Positions 18,750-26,250 of a DNA stretch of 64,000 nt are shown piece after piece (position 1 is the stretch's first letter; each line of letters opens with the position of its first letter). The position numbers were made by a program, and so were the translations under genes. The stretch comes from an uncultured Bacteroidales bacterium (GTDB lineage Bacteria; Bacteroidota; Bacteroidia; Bacteroidales; Bacteroidaceae). Below the pieces are notes generated by a model. The model saw nothing but the letters and a program-made list of their open reading frames with translations. It had not been told where the DNA came from and did no database searches. The stretch is taken from positions 1 to 64,000 of the forward strand of contig CADCGD010000024.1 in assembly GCA_902800925.1 (NCBI GenBank), in the 5' to 3' direction.

Positions 18750-20111
18750 TTACCTCACCTCTTCTACGATTGTTTTGATTCCTTTTATCTTTTCGCCACG
18801 TGTCTGGCGCAGCACTTGTTGCAACTTCTGACGCTTCACGGCAACGTATGCGTAACGGTCTTTCACGTCGATGCGTCCAATCTCGTCAGCCTTCAGTCCA
18901 CCTGACTTGCAGAGGAACCCTACGATGTCGCCCTTCGATATCTTGTCCTTCTTGCCTTTACCAATATAGATGGTGGCCATCTTTGGCTGCGCAGGTTTTG
19001 TAAGCTGAGGCACTGCCTCAGCATACGGGACAACGTCGCCCTCCACATATTCAGGGATATGTTCCTCGCTGTTCAGGATAAAGAACGAGCGACCTGTGGC
19101 ATCCCAACGGGCAGTACGGCCTACACGATGGATGTAGCCATCCTCGCTCTCTGGCAAGTGGTAGTGGATGATGTTCTCGATATTGGGGATATCCAGACCG
19201 CGTGAGGCCAGGTCGGTGCTGACCAGTACGTTGGCTGAACCGTTGGAGAAACGGTATAGGGCATCTTCGCGTTGGCGCTGTTCCAGTCCACCATGAAAAC
19301 AACTGGTGGTAAAGCCCTGTTCCACAAGATAGCTGTTGACACGTTCTACCGACTCCCTGTAATTCAGGAACACGATGCTGCTGGCGTCGCCAAACCCCAA
19401 AAGCAGTTGCTTGAGCGTTTCCAGCTTGTCCTTCTGCGGACTGTGCACCACGTAGAGTGTGATGCGCTCAGAGGTTTGTTCGTCGTCAGGCAGGAAGTCT
19501 ATCAGCGTGCCTTTCTTCGACATGTTGACAAACTGCGGAATCTCTTCAGTATTGGTGGCTGATAGCAGGATGCGTCGTTGCAGGCCTGGCAGACTCTTGA
19601 TGAGTTTCTCCATCTCTGCCTGAAATCCCATCTCCAGACATTTGTCGAACTCGTCGATGACGAGATAGCGGATGCCGTAGCGCGAGATGTTCTCCTTGTC
19701 CAGGTGGTCATTCAGTCGTCCTGGCGTACCAAAGACTATCTGCGGGCGTACCTCTTTTAATACCTTATGCTCGTCCATCGCTGCTCGTCCACCATAGCAG
19801 GCGGTAGAACGCAGACCACAACCCATGCTTTTCAGCACTTGATGCGACTGCAGTGCCAGCTCTCTGCCTGGCGTAATAACCAGCGCTTGAGGAGCAACTA
19901 AGTCCCCCTCGCCCTTTGGAGAGGGGTTAGGGGTGAGGCTCTGATCCAGCAATTGCACGAGGGGTAGGAGATAGGCCAGTGTTTTTCCTGTGCCAGTGGG
20001 TGACAGTAAAACAACATCACCGTCGGAGCCAAGGATGGCTTCGGCGGCGTGTTGTTGCATCTCGTTAAGTTCTGAGATATGGAGTTTAGTCAGAATTTTC
20101 TGTATGTCCAT
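18750..20111 (-). CDS. DbpA-like DEAD-box RNA helicase with an in-frame repeat insertion
   Basis: A 453-residue ATP-dependent RNA helicase, probably for ribosome assembly. Motifs are SPTGTGKT (37-44), TPGREL, TPGRL, DEFD (153-156, replacing DEAD), LLSATN and HRVGRTAR. The C-terminal about 75 residues (ATIYIGKGKKDKISKGDIVGFL, then DRYAYVAV) form a DbpA-type RNA-binding domain, which in E. coli DbpA binds 23S rRNA. DEFD is, as I recall, normal for this Bacteroidetes subfamily. Between motifs I and Ia, residues 58-70 read SLTPNPSPKGEGD, which is a translated dispersed repeat (19903-19940) and not part of the helicase fold. The insertion sits in a loop and is in frame, so activity may be retained. 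Confidence 0.85.
   Translation of the reverse strand: MDIQKILTKLHISELNEMQQHAAEAILGSDGDVVLLSPTGTGKTLAYLLPLVQLLDQSLTPNPSPKGEGDLVAPQALVITPGRELALQSHQVLKSMGCGLRSTACYGGRAAMDEHKVLKEVRPQIVFGTPGRLNDHLDKENISRYGIRYLVIDEFDKCLEMGFQAEMEKLIKSLPGLQRRILLSATNTEEIPQFVNMSKKGTLIDFLPDDEQTSERITLYVVHSPQKDKLETLKQLLLGFGDASSIVFLNYRESVERVNSYLVEQGFTTSCFHGGLEQRQREDALYRFSNGSANVLVSTDLASRGLDIPNIENIIHYHLPESEDGYIHRVGRTARWDATGRSFFILNSEEHIPEYVEGDVVPYAEAVPQLTKPAQPKMATIYIGKGKKDKISKGDIVGFLCKSGGLKADEIGRIDVKDRYAYVAVKRQKLQQVLRQTRGEKIKGIKTIVEEVR
19903..19940 (-). repeat. Dispersed G/C-rich repeat inside the helicase gene
   Basis: CCCCTC (19905-19910) and GAGGGG (19921-19926) form an inverted pair within a longer CCTAACCCC-like tract. 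It encodes TPNPSPKGEG on the - strand. A related CTCTAACCCCTCACC tract lies inside relA at 24361-24392. Confidence 0.7.
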
Positions 20112-20112
20112 G

Positions 20113-20186
20113 CCTCACTATTCACTATTAACTCTTCACTATTCACTAGCGATTGCAACGCCACACTTCGTACCTTTAGGTCGAAG
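20113..20186. repeat. TTCACTATTCAC spacer repeat joined to hairpin repeat D (copy 1)
   Basis: 20113-20150 consists of CACTATTCACTATTAACTC-type units ending in TAGC. It runs directly into repeat D, 20151-20186: GATTGCAACGCCACAC followed by a hairpin with arms CTTCG and CGAAG and inner ACC/GGT pairing. Other D copies are at 45666-45700 and 53761-53793. The spacer lies between the helicase start and the OmpH-like stop. Confidence 0.75.
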
Positions 20187-20192
20187 AAGCGC

Positions 20193-20807
20193 TTACTTCT
20201 TCTCTTCCTTCTTGGTCTCAGCCTTCAAGGTTGACTTGTAACGCTTGTTCAGACCGTTGATGACATCGTTAGTGATGTCGAAGCGCTTGGCAGCATACAG
20301 GATGTTGTCACCCTGCTTGGTGAGGATGAGGTCATACTTCTTATCCTTATTATATGCTGCCAGGAAGTGCTGCAGTGAGTCGCGCAGACCTTCGTTGTAC
20401 TTGTTAGTCTCGTTGGCCAACTCGTTCTCCAGACGGGCCTGCAACTCCTGCAGACTCTGCTGCTGGCGCTGGATGGCTGCCTGCTGACTCTCAGCCTGCT
20501 CGCGACTGGTGAAACCGTTGTTCTGCAACTTCTGCTGGAAGTTAGCGGCTGCGTTCTGCAGGGCCTGACCTTTCTGGTTCAGCGTGTTGCGGGCATTGGT
20601 GCTCTTCTTCTGCAGAATGAGGGTGAACTCTTTGCAGAACTCGTACTGAGTCATCAGCGAGTCAACCTCTACATAAGCAATCTTGACGTTGCCAGTGCTC
20701 TCTCCTGCGGCAGCTGCAGCAGGCTGTTCGTCCATCTTGGGGCTTGCGTTGTTGCAAGAAGCCAGTGCTACTACTGCAGCAGCGGCCAGAAACATGTTCT
20801 TTTTCAT
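20193..20807 (-). CDS. OmpH/Skp-family periplasmic chaperone, lipoprotein form
   Basis: A 204-residue protein with a lipobox (VALASCNN, Cys18). After an Ala/Glu-rich linker comes the OmpH/Skp pattern: IAYVEVDSLMTQYEF, then a long coiled coil rich in Gln/Ala/Leu (about 65-150), then KYDLILTKQGDNILYAAKRFDITNDVINGLN. Skp proteins hold unfolded outer-membrane proteins in the periplasm. The lipid anchor would tether this one to a membrane, which is frequent in Bacteroidetes. It ends ETKKEEKK. The upstream spacer is filled by a TTTCGATGC repeat tract. Confidence 0.82.
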   Translation of the reverse strand: MKKNMFLAAAAVVALASCNNASPKMDEQPAAAAAGESTGNVKIAYVEVDSLMTQYEFCKEFTLILQKKSTNARNTLNQKGQALQNAAANFQQKLQNNGFTSREQAESQQAAIQRQQQSLQELQARLENELANETNKYNEGLRDSLQHFLAAYNKDKKYDLILTKQGDNILYAAKRFDITNDVINGLNKRYKSTLKAETKKEEKK

Positions 20808-20828
20808 TGTTGTTATTTAATTGTTATT

Positions 20829-20877
20829 TTTTCGTTATTTCGATGCTTCGATATTTCGATGCTTCGATGTTTCGAGA
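20829..20877. repeat. TTTCGATGC-type spacer repeat
   Basis: Alternating TTTCGATG / CTTCGATA units fill the gap between the OmpH-like gene and the small membrane protein gene. The same family occurs at about 14318-14345, 36522-36546, 42338-42367 and, on the other strand, 60787-60832, always in short spacers. Confidence 0.65.
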
Positions 20878-20880
20878 ATT

Positions 20881-21090
20881 TTACGACTTCTCATTAACGG
20901 CAAAGCGGCTCTTGCGGCGCATTTCGCGGTCCTGGTCCATCACGCAGTGGATGCCTCGTTCCTTCATCGCCTTGCTGTCGTGAATATGCTGTGACGAGAA
21001 GCTGCCATTCTTGCGGAAAACTAGTTTTACGCAGAAAAATAACATGCCTATAGCAATTATTAACGTGGTCAATAGCAGTGTTTTCGTCAT
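20881..21090 (-). CDS. Small single-pass membrane protein
   Basis: A 69-residue protein starting at the ATG at 21090. Residues 3-23 form one transmembrane helix (LLLTTLIIAIGMLFFCVKLVF). The rest is a short cytoplasmic or periplasmic tail with the pattern FSSQHIHDSKAMKERGIHCVMDQDREMR. I recall tails of the same pattern (SKALxxRGIxCVQxxDRxAR) in short Bacteroidales proteins of unknown function, which supports a real gene. A -7 box (TACCTTTG on the - strand, 21112-21119) lies 22 bases upstream. Function unknown. Confidence 0.75.
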   Translation of the reverse strand: MTKTLLLTTLIIAIGMLFFCVKLVFRKNGSFSSQHIHDSKAMKERGIHCVMDQDREMRRKSRFAVNEKS

Positions 21091-21097
21091 ATTTTTG

Positions 21098-21119
21098 TAC
21101 TTTTGCGGCTGCAAAGGTA
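21098..21119. promoter_or_regulatory. Back-to-back -7 boxes for pepD (+) and the small membrane protein (-)
   Basis: TACTTTTG (21098-21105, + strand) and TACCTTTG on the - strand (21112-21119) point in opposite directions only 6 bases apart. The two promoters therefore overlap, and polymerases should compete. Clear -33 TTTG boxes are lacking on both sides. Confidence 0.6.
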
Positions 21120-21169
21120 CGAATAAAAGATTAAAACATAGTAGATAAACATTAAAATAAATATTAATT

Positions 21170-22630
21170 ATGAGTAAAAGTGAGTTAAAACCGGCTGCGG
21201 TCTTCGAGCAATTTGCGAAGATTAACCAGATTCCACGCCCTTCGAAGCGTGAGGAGAAGATGATTGCATACCTGAAAGAGTGGGGCGAGAGCCACGGACT
21301 GCCGACGAATGTCGACGAGACGGGTAACGTTATTATCCGTAAGGCGGCAACCCCAGGTATGGAGAACCGCAAGACGGTCATCCTGCAGAGCCACATGGAT
21401 ATGGTGTGCGACAAGCTGGTAGATTATGAGATAGACTTCGACAATGACCCTATCAAGACCTATATCGATGGTGAGTGGCTGACTGCCGAGGGTACCACGC
21501 TGGGTGCTGATGATGGTATCGGTTGTGCTATGGAGCTGGCATTGTTGGAGAGCAACGACATTGAGCACGGACCCATCGAGTGCGTCTTCACACGCGACGA
21601 GGAGACGGGTCTTTCTGGGGCCGAGGGTATGAAGGCTGGATTCATGACTGGCGACTACCTGATCAATCTTGACTCAGAGGACGAGGGCGAGATTTTCGTA
21701 AGCTGTGCTGGTGGCCGCAACACTACCGCTAAGTTTACCTTCCAGCGCACAGAGGTGCCTGCAGGCTATTTCTTCATGCGTGCACAGCTGAAGGGCTTGG
21801 TCGGTGGTCACTCTGGCGACGATATCAACAAGCAGCGTGCCAATGCCATCAAGCTATTGGGACGTTTCCTGTTCCAGACCATCAACCGCTACGAGGGTGT
21901 TCGTCTGGCTCAGTTCAATAGCGGTAAGATGCACAATGCTATCCCTCGCGACGGCATGTTTGTCATCGCTGTCCCCAACGCACTGAAGGAGAATGTCAAG
22001 GCCGACTGGAACGTCTTTGCTGCTGAGGTGGAGGATGAGTTCCATGTAACGGATACGCAGATGGTATGGACCATGGAGTCAACGGATGCCGAGCCTGTCA
22101 TCGAGAATACGGTGGCTCGCAACTTCATATTTGCCCTGCAGGCTGTCGACAATGGTATCTATGCCATCTGTCAGGACCCTGCCTTGAACGGAATGGTTGA
22201 AACCAGTAGCAACATTGCCAGCATTGAGACGAAAGACAATGAGATTGTCATCGTTTCGTCTCAGCGTTCTAATGTCATGTCAAACCTTGACAACATGTGT
22301 GCCACTATCCGTGCTACCTTCCAGTTGGCTGGTGCTGAGGCTGAGTCTGGTGACGGCTATCCTGCCTGGAAGATGCGTTCCAACAGCGAGCTGCAGAAGA
22401 TTGTCAAGGAGTCGTATGTGAAGCTGTTTGGCAAGGAACCCATTGTGCGTGGCATCCATGCCGGTCTGGAGTGCGGCCTGTTCTCTGAGCGTTATCCCAA
22501 TCTCGACATGGTGTCGTTTGGTCCTACGCTGCGCTTTGTGCATACTCCTGAGGAGCGCCTGCACATTCCTACCGTCCAGATGGTATGGGACCACCTGCTC
22601 GATGTCCTCAAGAACATTCCTGCCAAATGA
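21170..22630 (+). CDS. pepD: Cytosolic non-specific dipeptidase (aminoacyl-histidine dipeptidase)
   Basis: A 486-residue M20 metallopeptidase that hydrolyses dipeptides, including Xaa-His, in the cytosol. Zinc-site motifs are visible: LQSHMDMVCDK (His-x-Asp), LGADDGIGCAMELAL (bridging Asp), FTRDEETGLSGAEGM (catalytic Glu pair) and LINLDSEDEGE. The dimerisation domain begins GLVGGHSGDDINKQRANAIKLLGR. The C-terminal metal histidine is in FGPTLRFVHTPEERLHI. Length matches E. coli PepD (485). The start codon of the following lipoprotein overlaps the stop (ATGA). Confidence 0.95.
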   Translation: MSKSELKPAAVFEQFAKINQIPRPSKREEKMIAYLKEWGESHGLPTNVDETGNVIIRKAATPGMENRKTVILQSHMDMVCDKLVDYEIDFDNDPIKTYIDGEWLTAEGTTLGADDGIGCAMELALLESNDIEHGPIECVFTRDEETGLSGAEGMKAGFMTGDYLINLDSEDEGEIFVSCAGGRNTTAKFTFQRTEVPAGYFFMRAQLKGLVGGHSGDDINKQRANAIKLLGRFLFQTINRYEGVRLAQFNSGKMHNAIPRDGMFVIAVPNALKENVKADWNVFAAEVEDEFHVTDTQMVWTMESTDAEPVIENTVARNFIFALQAVDNGIYAICQDPALNGMVETSSNIASIETKDNEIVIVSSQRSNVMSNLDNMCATIRATFQLAGAEAESGDGYPAWKMRSNSELQKIVKESYVKLFGKEPIVRGIHAGLECGLFSERYPNLDMVSFGPTLRFVHTPEERLHIPTVQMVWDHLLDVLKNIPAK

Positions 22631-22965
22631 AACGTATCTATATTATAATAGGTGTAGCCCTGTTGTTGCTGGCCTCGTGCACGCAACAGCGGGCTAAATC
22701 TGTTGCGAAGGATTTTATGGCGGCATATATCTCCGACGATGCCGACTACTTGGAATTCTCTGCTGTTGACAGCACGCGAGCCATCAGCGATTCGCTCGTG
22801 CAGGTCTTGCGCCAGCGTGGTCCAAAGGGTGCCAGCTACGAGGAGCGCACGTCCAGGACACTCTATCTCTTGCGTGCCAAGTACCTGCTCGACGACGATA
22901 CCTGCAGCACCACGTTCTACATGAATCCGGATATGGCAGGCGTTGTTGCTGTCAAGAACAATTAG
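22627..22965 (+). CDS. Small lipoprotein, DUF4878-like
   Basis: A 112-residue lipoprotein starting at an ATG that overlaps the pepD stop by four bases (ATGA), so it is translationally coupled. The signal peptide ends in the lipobox LLASC (Cys18). The mature part begins AKSVAKDFMAAYISDDADYLEF, a pattern of NTF2-like/DUF4878 lipoproteins that often carry stress or immunity roles; here this is a weak resemblance only. Acidic overall. Function unknown. A terminator follows at 22975. Confidence 0.75.
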   Translation: MKRIYIIIGVALLLLASCTQQRAKSVAKDFMAAYISDDADYLEFSAVDSTRAISDSLVQVLRQRGPKGASYEERTSRTLYLLRAKYLLDDDTCSTTFYMNPDMAGVVAVKNN

Positions 22966-22974
22966 GCCCTGTTC

Positions 22975-22998
22975 CCCTTCTATCAAGAAGGGTTTTTT
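22975..22998 (+). terminator. Terminator after the pepD transcript
   Basis: Stem CCCTTC (22975-22980) / GAAGGG (22987-22992) with a 6-base loop, followed by TTTTTT. It touches the stop codon of the convergent relA gene. Confidence 0.8.
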
Positions 22999-25276
22999 AT
23001 ATCCTCTCAACCTGCTTCACACCCTTCACGGTGCGAAGCTTTTTAATGAGAGTTTCTAAGCGAGTGTTGTCGTCAATCATGATGGTCAGGTTGCCGCTGA
23101 ACAGTCCGTCGTGAGAGTCGATATTGATGCTACGCAGTATCAGCTTCTCATCGCGTGAGATGATGTTCGTCAGATTGTTCACGATGCCGATATCGTCGTT
23201 GCCGATGATGCGCAGGGTGATGGCATACTGCGACGAGCCTTTGCCGCTCCACTTCGCCTTGACGATGCGGTAGCCGAAGCGTTTCCTCAGCTCTGGGGCA
23301 TTGGGACAGTCCTCGCGGTGAATCTTGATGCCGCCATTGATGGTGACGAAACCAAACACCTTGTCACCATAGATGGGCTGACAGCAGCGTGCCAGTTGGT
23401 AGTCGATGCCTTTCAGGTTGCGGTCGATGACGAGGACGTCGTCAGCGAGCTTAGCATTGGACGTTGGCAGTTTTGAGTCGTCCAACACAAAGTCGGCAGC
23501 AGTCTGTGCCACGTTGTTACCTGTTACGGGTTGGTCGCCCTGCTGCAACTCTACGTATTTCTCTATGATGGTGTTTACGTCCAGTTCGCCATTGGCCACC
23601 TGACGATAGAAGTCGCTGACCTCCTTGAAGCCCAGCTTGCGGATGAGTACCTGCATCACGCTGTCGTCCATCTCCAACTTGCGGTTCTTGAACTTACGCT
23701 CCAGGGTCTCCTTGGCAAAGAGTCCCTCCTTCACCTGCGTCTCCTTCAGCGCCAGTCGAATCTTCGACTTGGCACGTGACGTCTTGGCAATGTTCAGCCA
23801 GTCCTGCTTAGGCTTTTGGTTCGACGAGGTCATAATCTCCACCTGGTCGCCACTCTGCAACTCCTGACGCAGCGTGACCACCTTACCGTTGATGCGAGCA
23901 CCTGTACAGGCACTGCCTATCTTCGAGTGGATGTGGTAGGCGAAGTCGAGAACCGTGGCACCCTTGGGGAACTTGAACAGGTCGCCCTTGGGTGTGAACA
24001 CAAACACCTCGTCCTCGTAGAGGTCCATCTTGAACTGGTCCATAGCCTCCAGACCATCGCTGGTCTCCAGCATTGAACGGATGCCTGTCAGCCAGTCGTC
24101 CAACCCGCTTTCACTCTTCACGCCCTTGTAGCGCCAGTGGGCTGCCACGCCTCGTTCGGCTATCTCGTCCATGCGCTCCGTGCGTATCTGTACCTCCACC
24201 CATTTCTGTTCAGGGCCCAGCACGGTGATGTGCAGACTCTCGTAGCCGTTTGATTTCGGCACGCTGAGCCAGTCGCGCAGACGCTTGGGGTTGGGTTGAT
24301 ACATGCTGGTGATCAAGGCAAAGGCCTGCCAGCATTGCATCTTCTCGCGGTGTTGCAATTCTCTCACCTCTAACCCCTCACCTCTAACCTCTATAATAAT
24401 ACGGATGGCAAAGAGGTCGTAGACACCCTCGAAGGGACACTTCTGCTTCTTCATCTTCTGCCAGATGGAGTGTATCGACTTGGTGCGCCCTTTGATGTGG
24501 AACTTGATGCCGGCCTCCGTCAGTCGTTCGCTGATAGGTCCGATGAAGCGGTCAATGTAGGCATCGCGATTCTTCTTCGTCTCGCTCAGTTTTTCCTTGA
24601 TATGGTAGTAGGCGTCGTGCTCCAGGTATTTCAGCGACAGGTCCTCCAGCTCACTCTTCAACTTATACAGACCCAGCTTGTGGGCGAGTGGGGCATAGAG
24701 ATAGGCGGCCTCCTGCGATACCTCACGACGATGGCTCTCCTTTTCACTATTCACTCCTTCACTATTCACTAGCGATGTGCCTACATCGCGTATCTGTCGC
24801 ATCAGGTTCACCCTGTCGGCAATCATGATGAGGATGACGCGCATGTCCTCAGCAAACGACAACAGCAGGTTGCGGAAGTTCTCCGACTCAATGACGGGAT
24901 TCTTCTGGTACAACTCCTGGATGCGCTGCAGACCATGCAGGATGCGGGCTACGCTCTCGCCAAACTGCTCGCGTACCTCGTCAACCGTTAGCAATCCTTC
25001 CTCCACACTGGGGCGCAGCAGTACAGCCAACACACTATCACGCTTCAGACCGATCTCGTCGACCACCAGCTGTGCTGTCTGGAAAGAGAGTAGGATAGGG
25101 TTCAGTCCGAACACGTTGCGTTGCAACTGCTTGGTCTCCAGGGCCTGCAGCATGTTGCGTCGCATGTGTTCCTCGTCGCCTTCGTGCAGCGACGATGCTA
25201 TCTCTTCGCGTATCTTCTGATACAACGCCAGTGTCTCTTCCTTTTCCTCAGTGGTAAACTCTAGTCTGTCAGTCAT
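22997..25276 (-). CDS. relA: RelA/SpoT-family (p)ppGpp synthetase with degenerate hydrolase domain
   Basis: A 759-residue stringent-response enzyme. Domains in order: HD-hydrolase-like (about 40-180), synthetase (about 255-385: KGRTKSIHSIWQK, YDLFAIRI, NGYESLH, EVQIRTERMDEIAERGVAAHW), TGS (about 415-475), a zinc-finger/helical segment and a C-terminal ACT domain. In the hydrolase domain the catalytic His-Asp (LLHDVxED in SpoT) is Arg88-Pro89 (LLRPSVEEG) and the first metal histidine is also missing. It should therefore make but not degrade (p)ppGpp, like E. coli RelA. Two segments are translated dispersed repeats: about 167-181 (TSLVNSEGVNSEKES) and about 296-309 (EVRGEGLEVRELQH). The second is inside the synthetase domain beside the conserved YDLFAIRI strand. 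Confidence 0.92.
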   Translation of the reverse strand: MTDRLEFTTEEKEETLALYQKIREEIASSLHEGDEEHMRRNMLQALETKQLQRNVFGLNPILLSFQTAQLVVDEIGLKRDSVLAVLLRPSVEEGLLTVDEVREQFGESVARILHGLQRIQELYQKNPVIESENFRNLLLSFAEDMRVILIMIADRVNLMRQIRDVGTSLVNSEGVNSEKESHRREVSQEAAYLYAPLAHKLGLYKLKSELEDLSLKYLEHDAYYHIKEKLSETKKNRDAYIDRFIGPISERLTEAGIKFHIKGRTKSIHSIWQKMKKQKCPFEGVYDLFAIRIIIEVRGEGLEVRELQHREKMQCWQAFALITSMYQPNPKRLRDWLSVPKSNGYESLHITVLGPEQKWVEVQIRTERMDEIAERGVAAHWRYKGVKSESGLDDWLTGIRSMLETSDGLEAMDQFKMDLYEDEVFVFTPKGDLFKFPKGATVLDFAYHIHSKIGSACTGARINGKVVTLRQELQSGDQVEIMTSSNQKPKQDWLNIAKTSRAKSKIRLALKETQVKEGLFAKETLERKFKNRKLEMDDSVMQVLIRKLGFKEVSDFYRQVANGELDVNTIIEKYVELQQGDQPVTGNNVAQTAADFVLDDSKLPTSNAKLADDVLVIDRNLKGIDYQLARCCQPIYGDKVFGFVTINGGIKIHREDCPNAPELRKRFGYRIVKAKWSGKGSSQYAITLRIIGNDDIGIVNNLTNIISRDEKLILRSINIDSHDGLFSGNLTIMIDDNTRLETLIKKLRTVKGVKQVERI
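24361..24392 (-). repeat. Repeat insertion in the relA synthetase region
   Basis: A tract of CTCACCTCTAACCCC-like units encodes VRGEGLEVRE. RelA homologues have a different short loop between the IRII strand and the ECWQ helix. It is related to the repeat in the helicase gene at 19903-19940. Confidence 0.65.
24743..24776 (-). repeat. Repeat insertion at the end of the relA hydrolase-like domain
   Basis: CACTATTCACTCC-type units ending in ACTAGCGAT match the spacer repeat at 20113-20154 almost base for base, including the trailing AGCGAT. On the - strand it encodes TSLVNSEGVNSEK. Confidence 0.7.
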
Positions 25277-25283
25277 AGTCTTT

Positions 25284-26120
25284 TTATTCTCCGTAGATTT
25301 CTTTCAGTTTGGCACCCAGTGCATTGCCTCGCAGGTCAATAGCGATAATCTTGCCTTGGGGGTCGAGGAGCACGCTGGCAGGAATGCTGCGTACACCATA
25401 GATATCGCTGGCAGCACACTGCCATCCTTTCAGGTCGCTCATCTGAGGCCAGCGCATGCCCATCTGTTGGACGGCAGCTACCCACGCATCCTTCTTCTGG
25501 TCGAAGGATACACCTACCACTTCAAAGCCCTTGGCGTGGTAGCGCTCATAGTTCTGGATGACGTTGGGCATCTCCTGACGACAGGGACCACACCATGAGG
25601 CCCAGAAGTCTACCAATACGTAGTTGCCCTTGCCAGCCCATTGTGAGAGCTTCACCTCGCGGTCTTCCATGTCCTTCATCGTCAGTTCATGGAACATCGT
25701 GCCAGGCTTGCGCTTCTCAAAGCTTGCCAGCAATTGTTTGGGTTTCTCCAAATCGGGATTATCGTAGTAGGCGGCGGTGGGGTCCAGTGCCTCTTTCAGT
25801 CCTTCGTAGCCCAGCTCATACATCGCCTCCTTGATATAGCTGGCAGGCAGTTGGTTGTGCTTGTTCTCGCGGATGATGCGCTTCACCAGCTTCAACTGTT
25901 CATTGCTGATGGAGTCGAGGGTTGCAGAAAACTGCGCAACCTTAATGGCCGTGGTGGGGTTCTCACCCTTGGGGTCGGCCTTCATCAACGCTCTGTATTC
26001 CTTGATAATGGCTTCTCCTTGTGCATCGAGAATATCCATTTCTGCCTTGTAAACATCTTCTTGTGCGTGTGCACTGATGGCTGCTATCGCCATGAGTGTA
26101 ATGGTTAATATCCGTTTCAT
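25284..26120 (-). CDS. TlpA-like thioredoxin-family protein, exported
   Basis: A 278-residue periplasmic protein. The signal peptide is 1-19 (ends ISAHAQ). An alpha-helical N-terminal domain of about 120 residues (DUF4369-like position) is followed by a TlpA/AhpC-type thioredoxin fold: FHELTMKDMEDREVKLSQWAGKGNYVLVDFWASWCGPCRQEMP with active-site WCGPC, then VVGVSFDQKKDAW and the cis-proline loop GVRSIPASVLLDPQG. Such proteins reduce disulphides of exported proteins or deliver reductant for cytochrome c assembly. It starts 8 bases from the relA start region on the same strand, so it is probably co-transcribed with relA. Confidence 0.87.
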   Translation of the reverse strand: MKRILTITLMAIAAISAHAQEDVYKAEMDILDAQGEAIIKEYRALMKADPKGENPTTAIKVAQFSATLDSISNEQLKLVKRIIRENKHNQLPASYIKEAMYELGYEGLKEALDPTAAYYDNPDLEKPKQLLASFEKRKPGTMFHELTMKDMEDREVKLSQWAGKGNYVLVDFWASWCGPCRQEMPNVIQNYERYHAKGFEVVGVSFDQKKDAWVAAVQQMGMRWPQMSDLKGWQCAASDIYGVRSIPASVLLDPQGKIIAIDLRGNALGAKLKEIYGE

Positions 26121-26148
26121 ATCCCTTGTGTTATCATTAATTCGATGG

Positions 26149-26180
26149 CAAAGGTACGAATAAGTGGGTGAAAAACCAAA
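26149..26180 (-). promoter_or_regulatory. Promoter of the TlpA-like gene and relA
   Basis: On the - strand TTTG (26177-26180), 20 bases, TACCTTTG (26149-26156); exact consensus at both boxes, 28 bases before the start codon. Confidence 0.8.
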
Positions 26181-26250
26181 AGAAAACAGATATAATTGGT
26201 TTGGTGTCGGAAAAAAGTATTATCTTTGCAGGCTGAATAATAATAGGTAT

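Noticed and set aside
19643..19654. DEFD instead of DEAD as a dead helicase motif
   Set aside because: All other motifs are intact, and I recall DEFD as normal in this Bacteroidetes DbpA-like subfamily.
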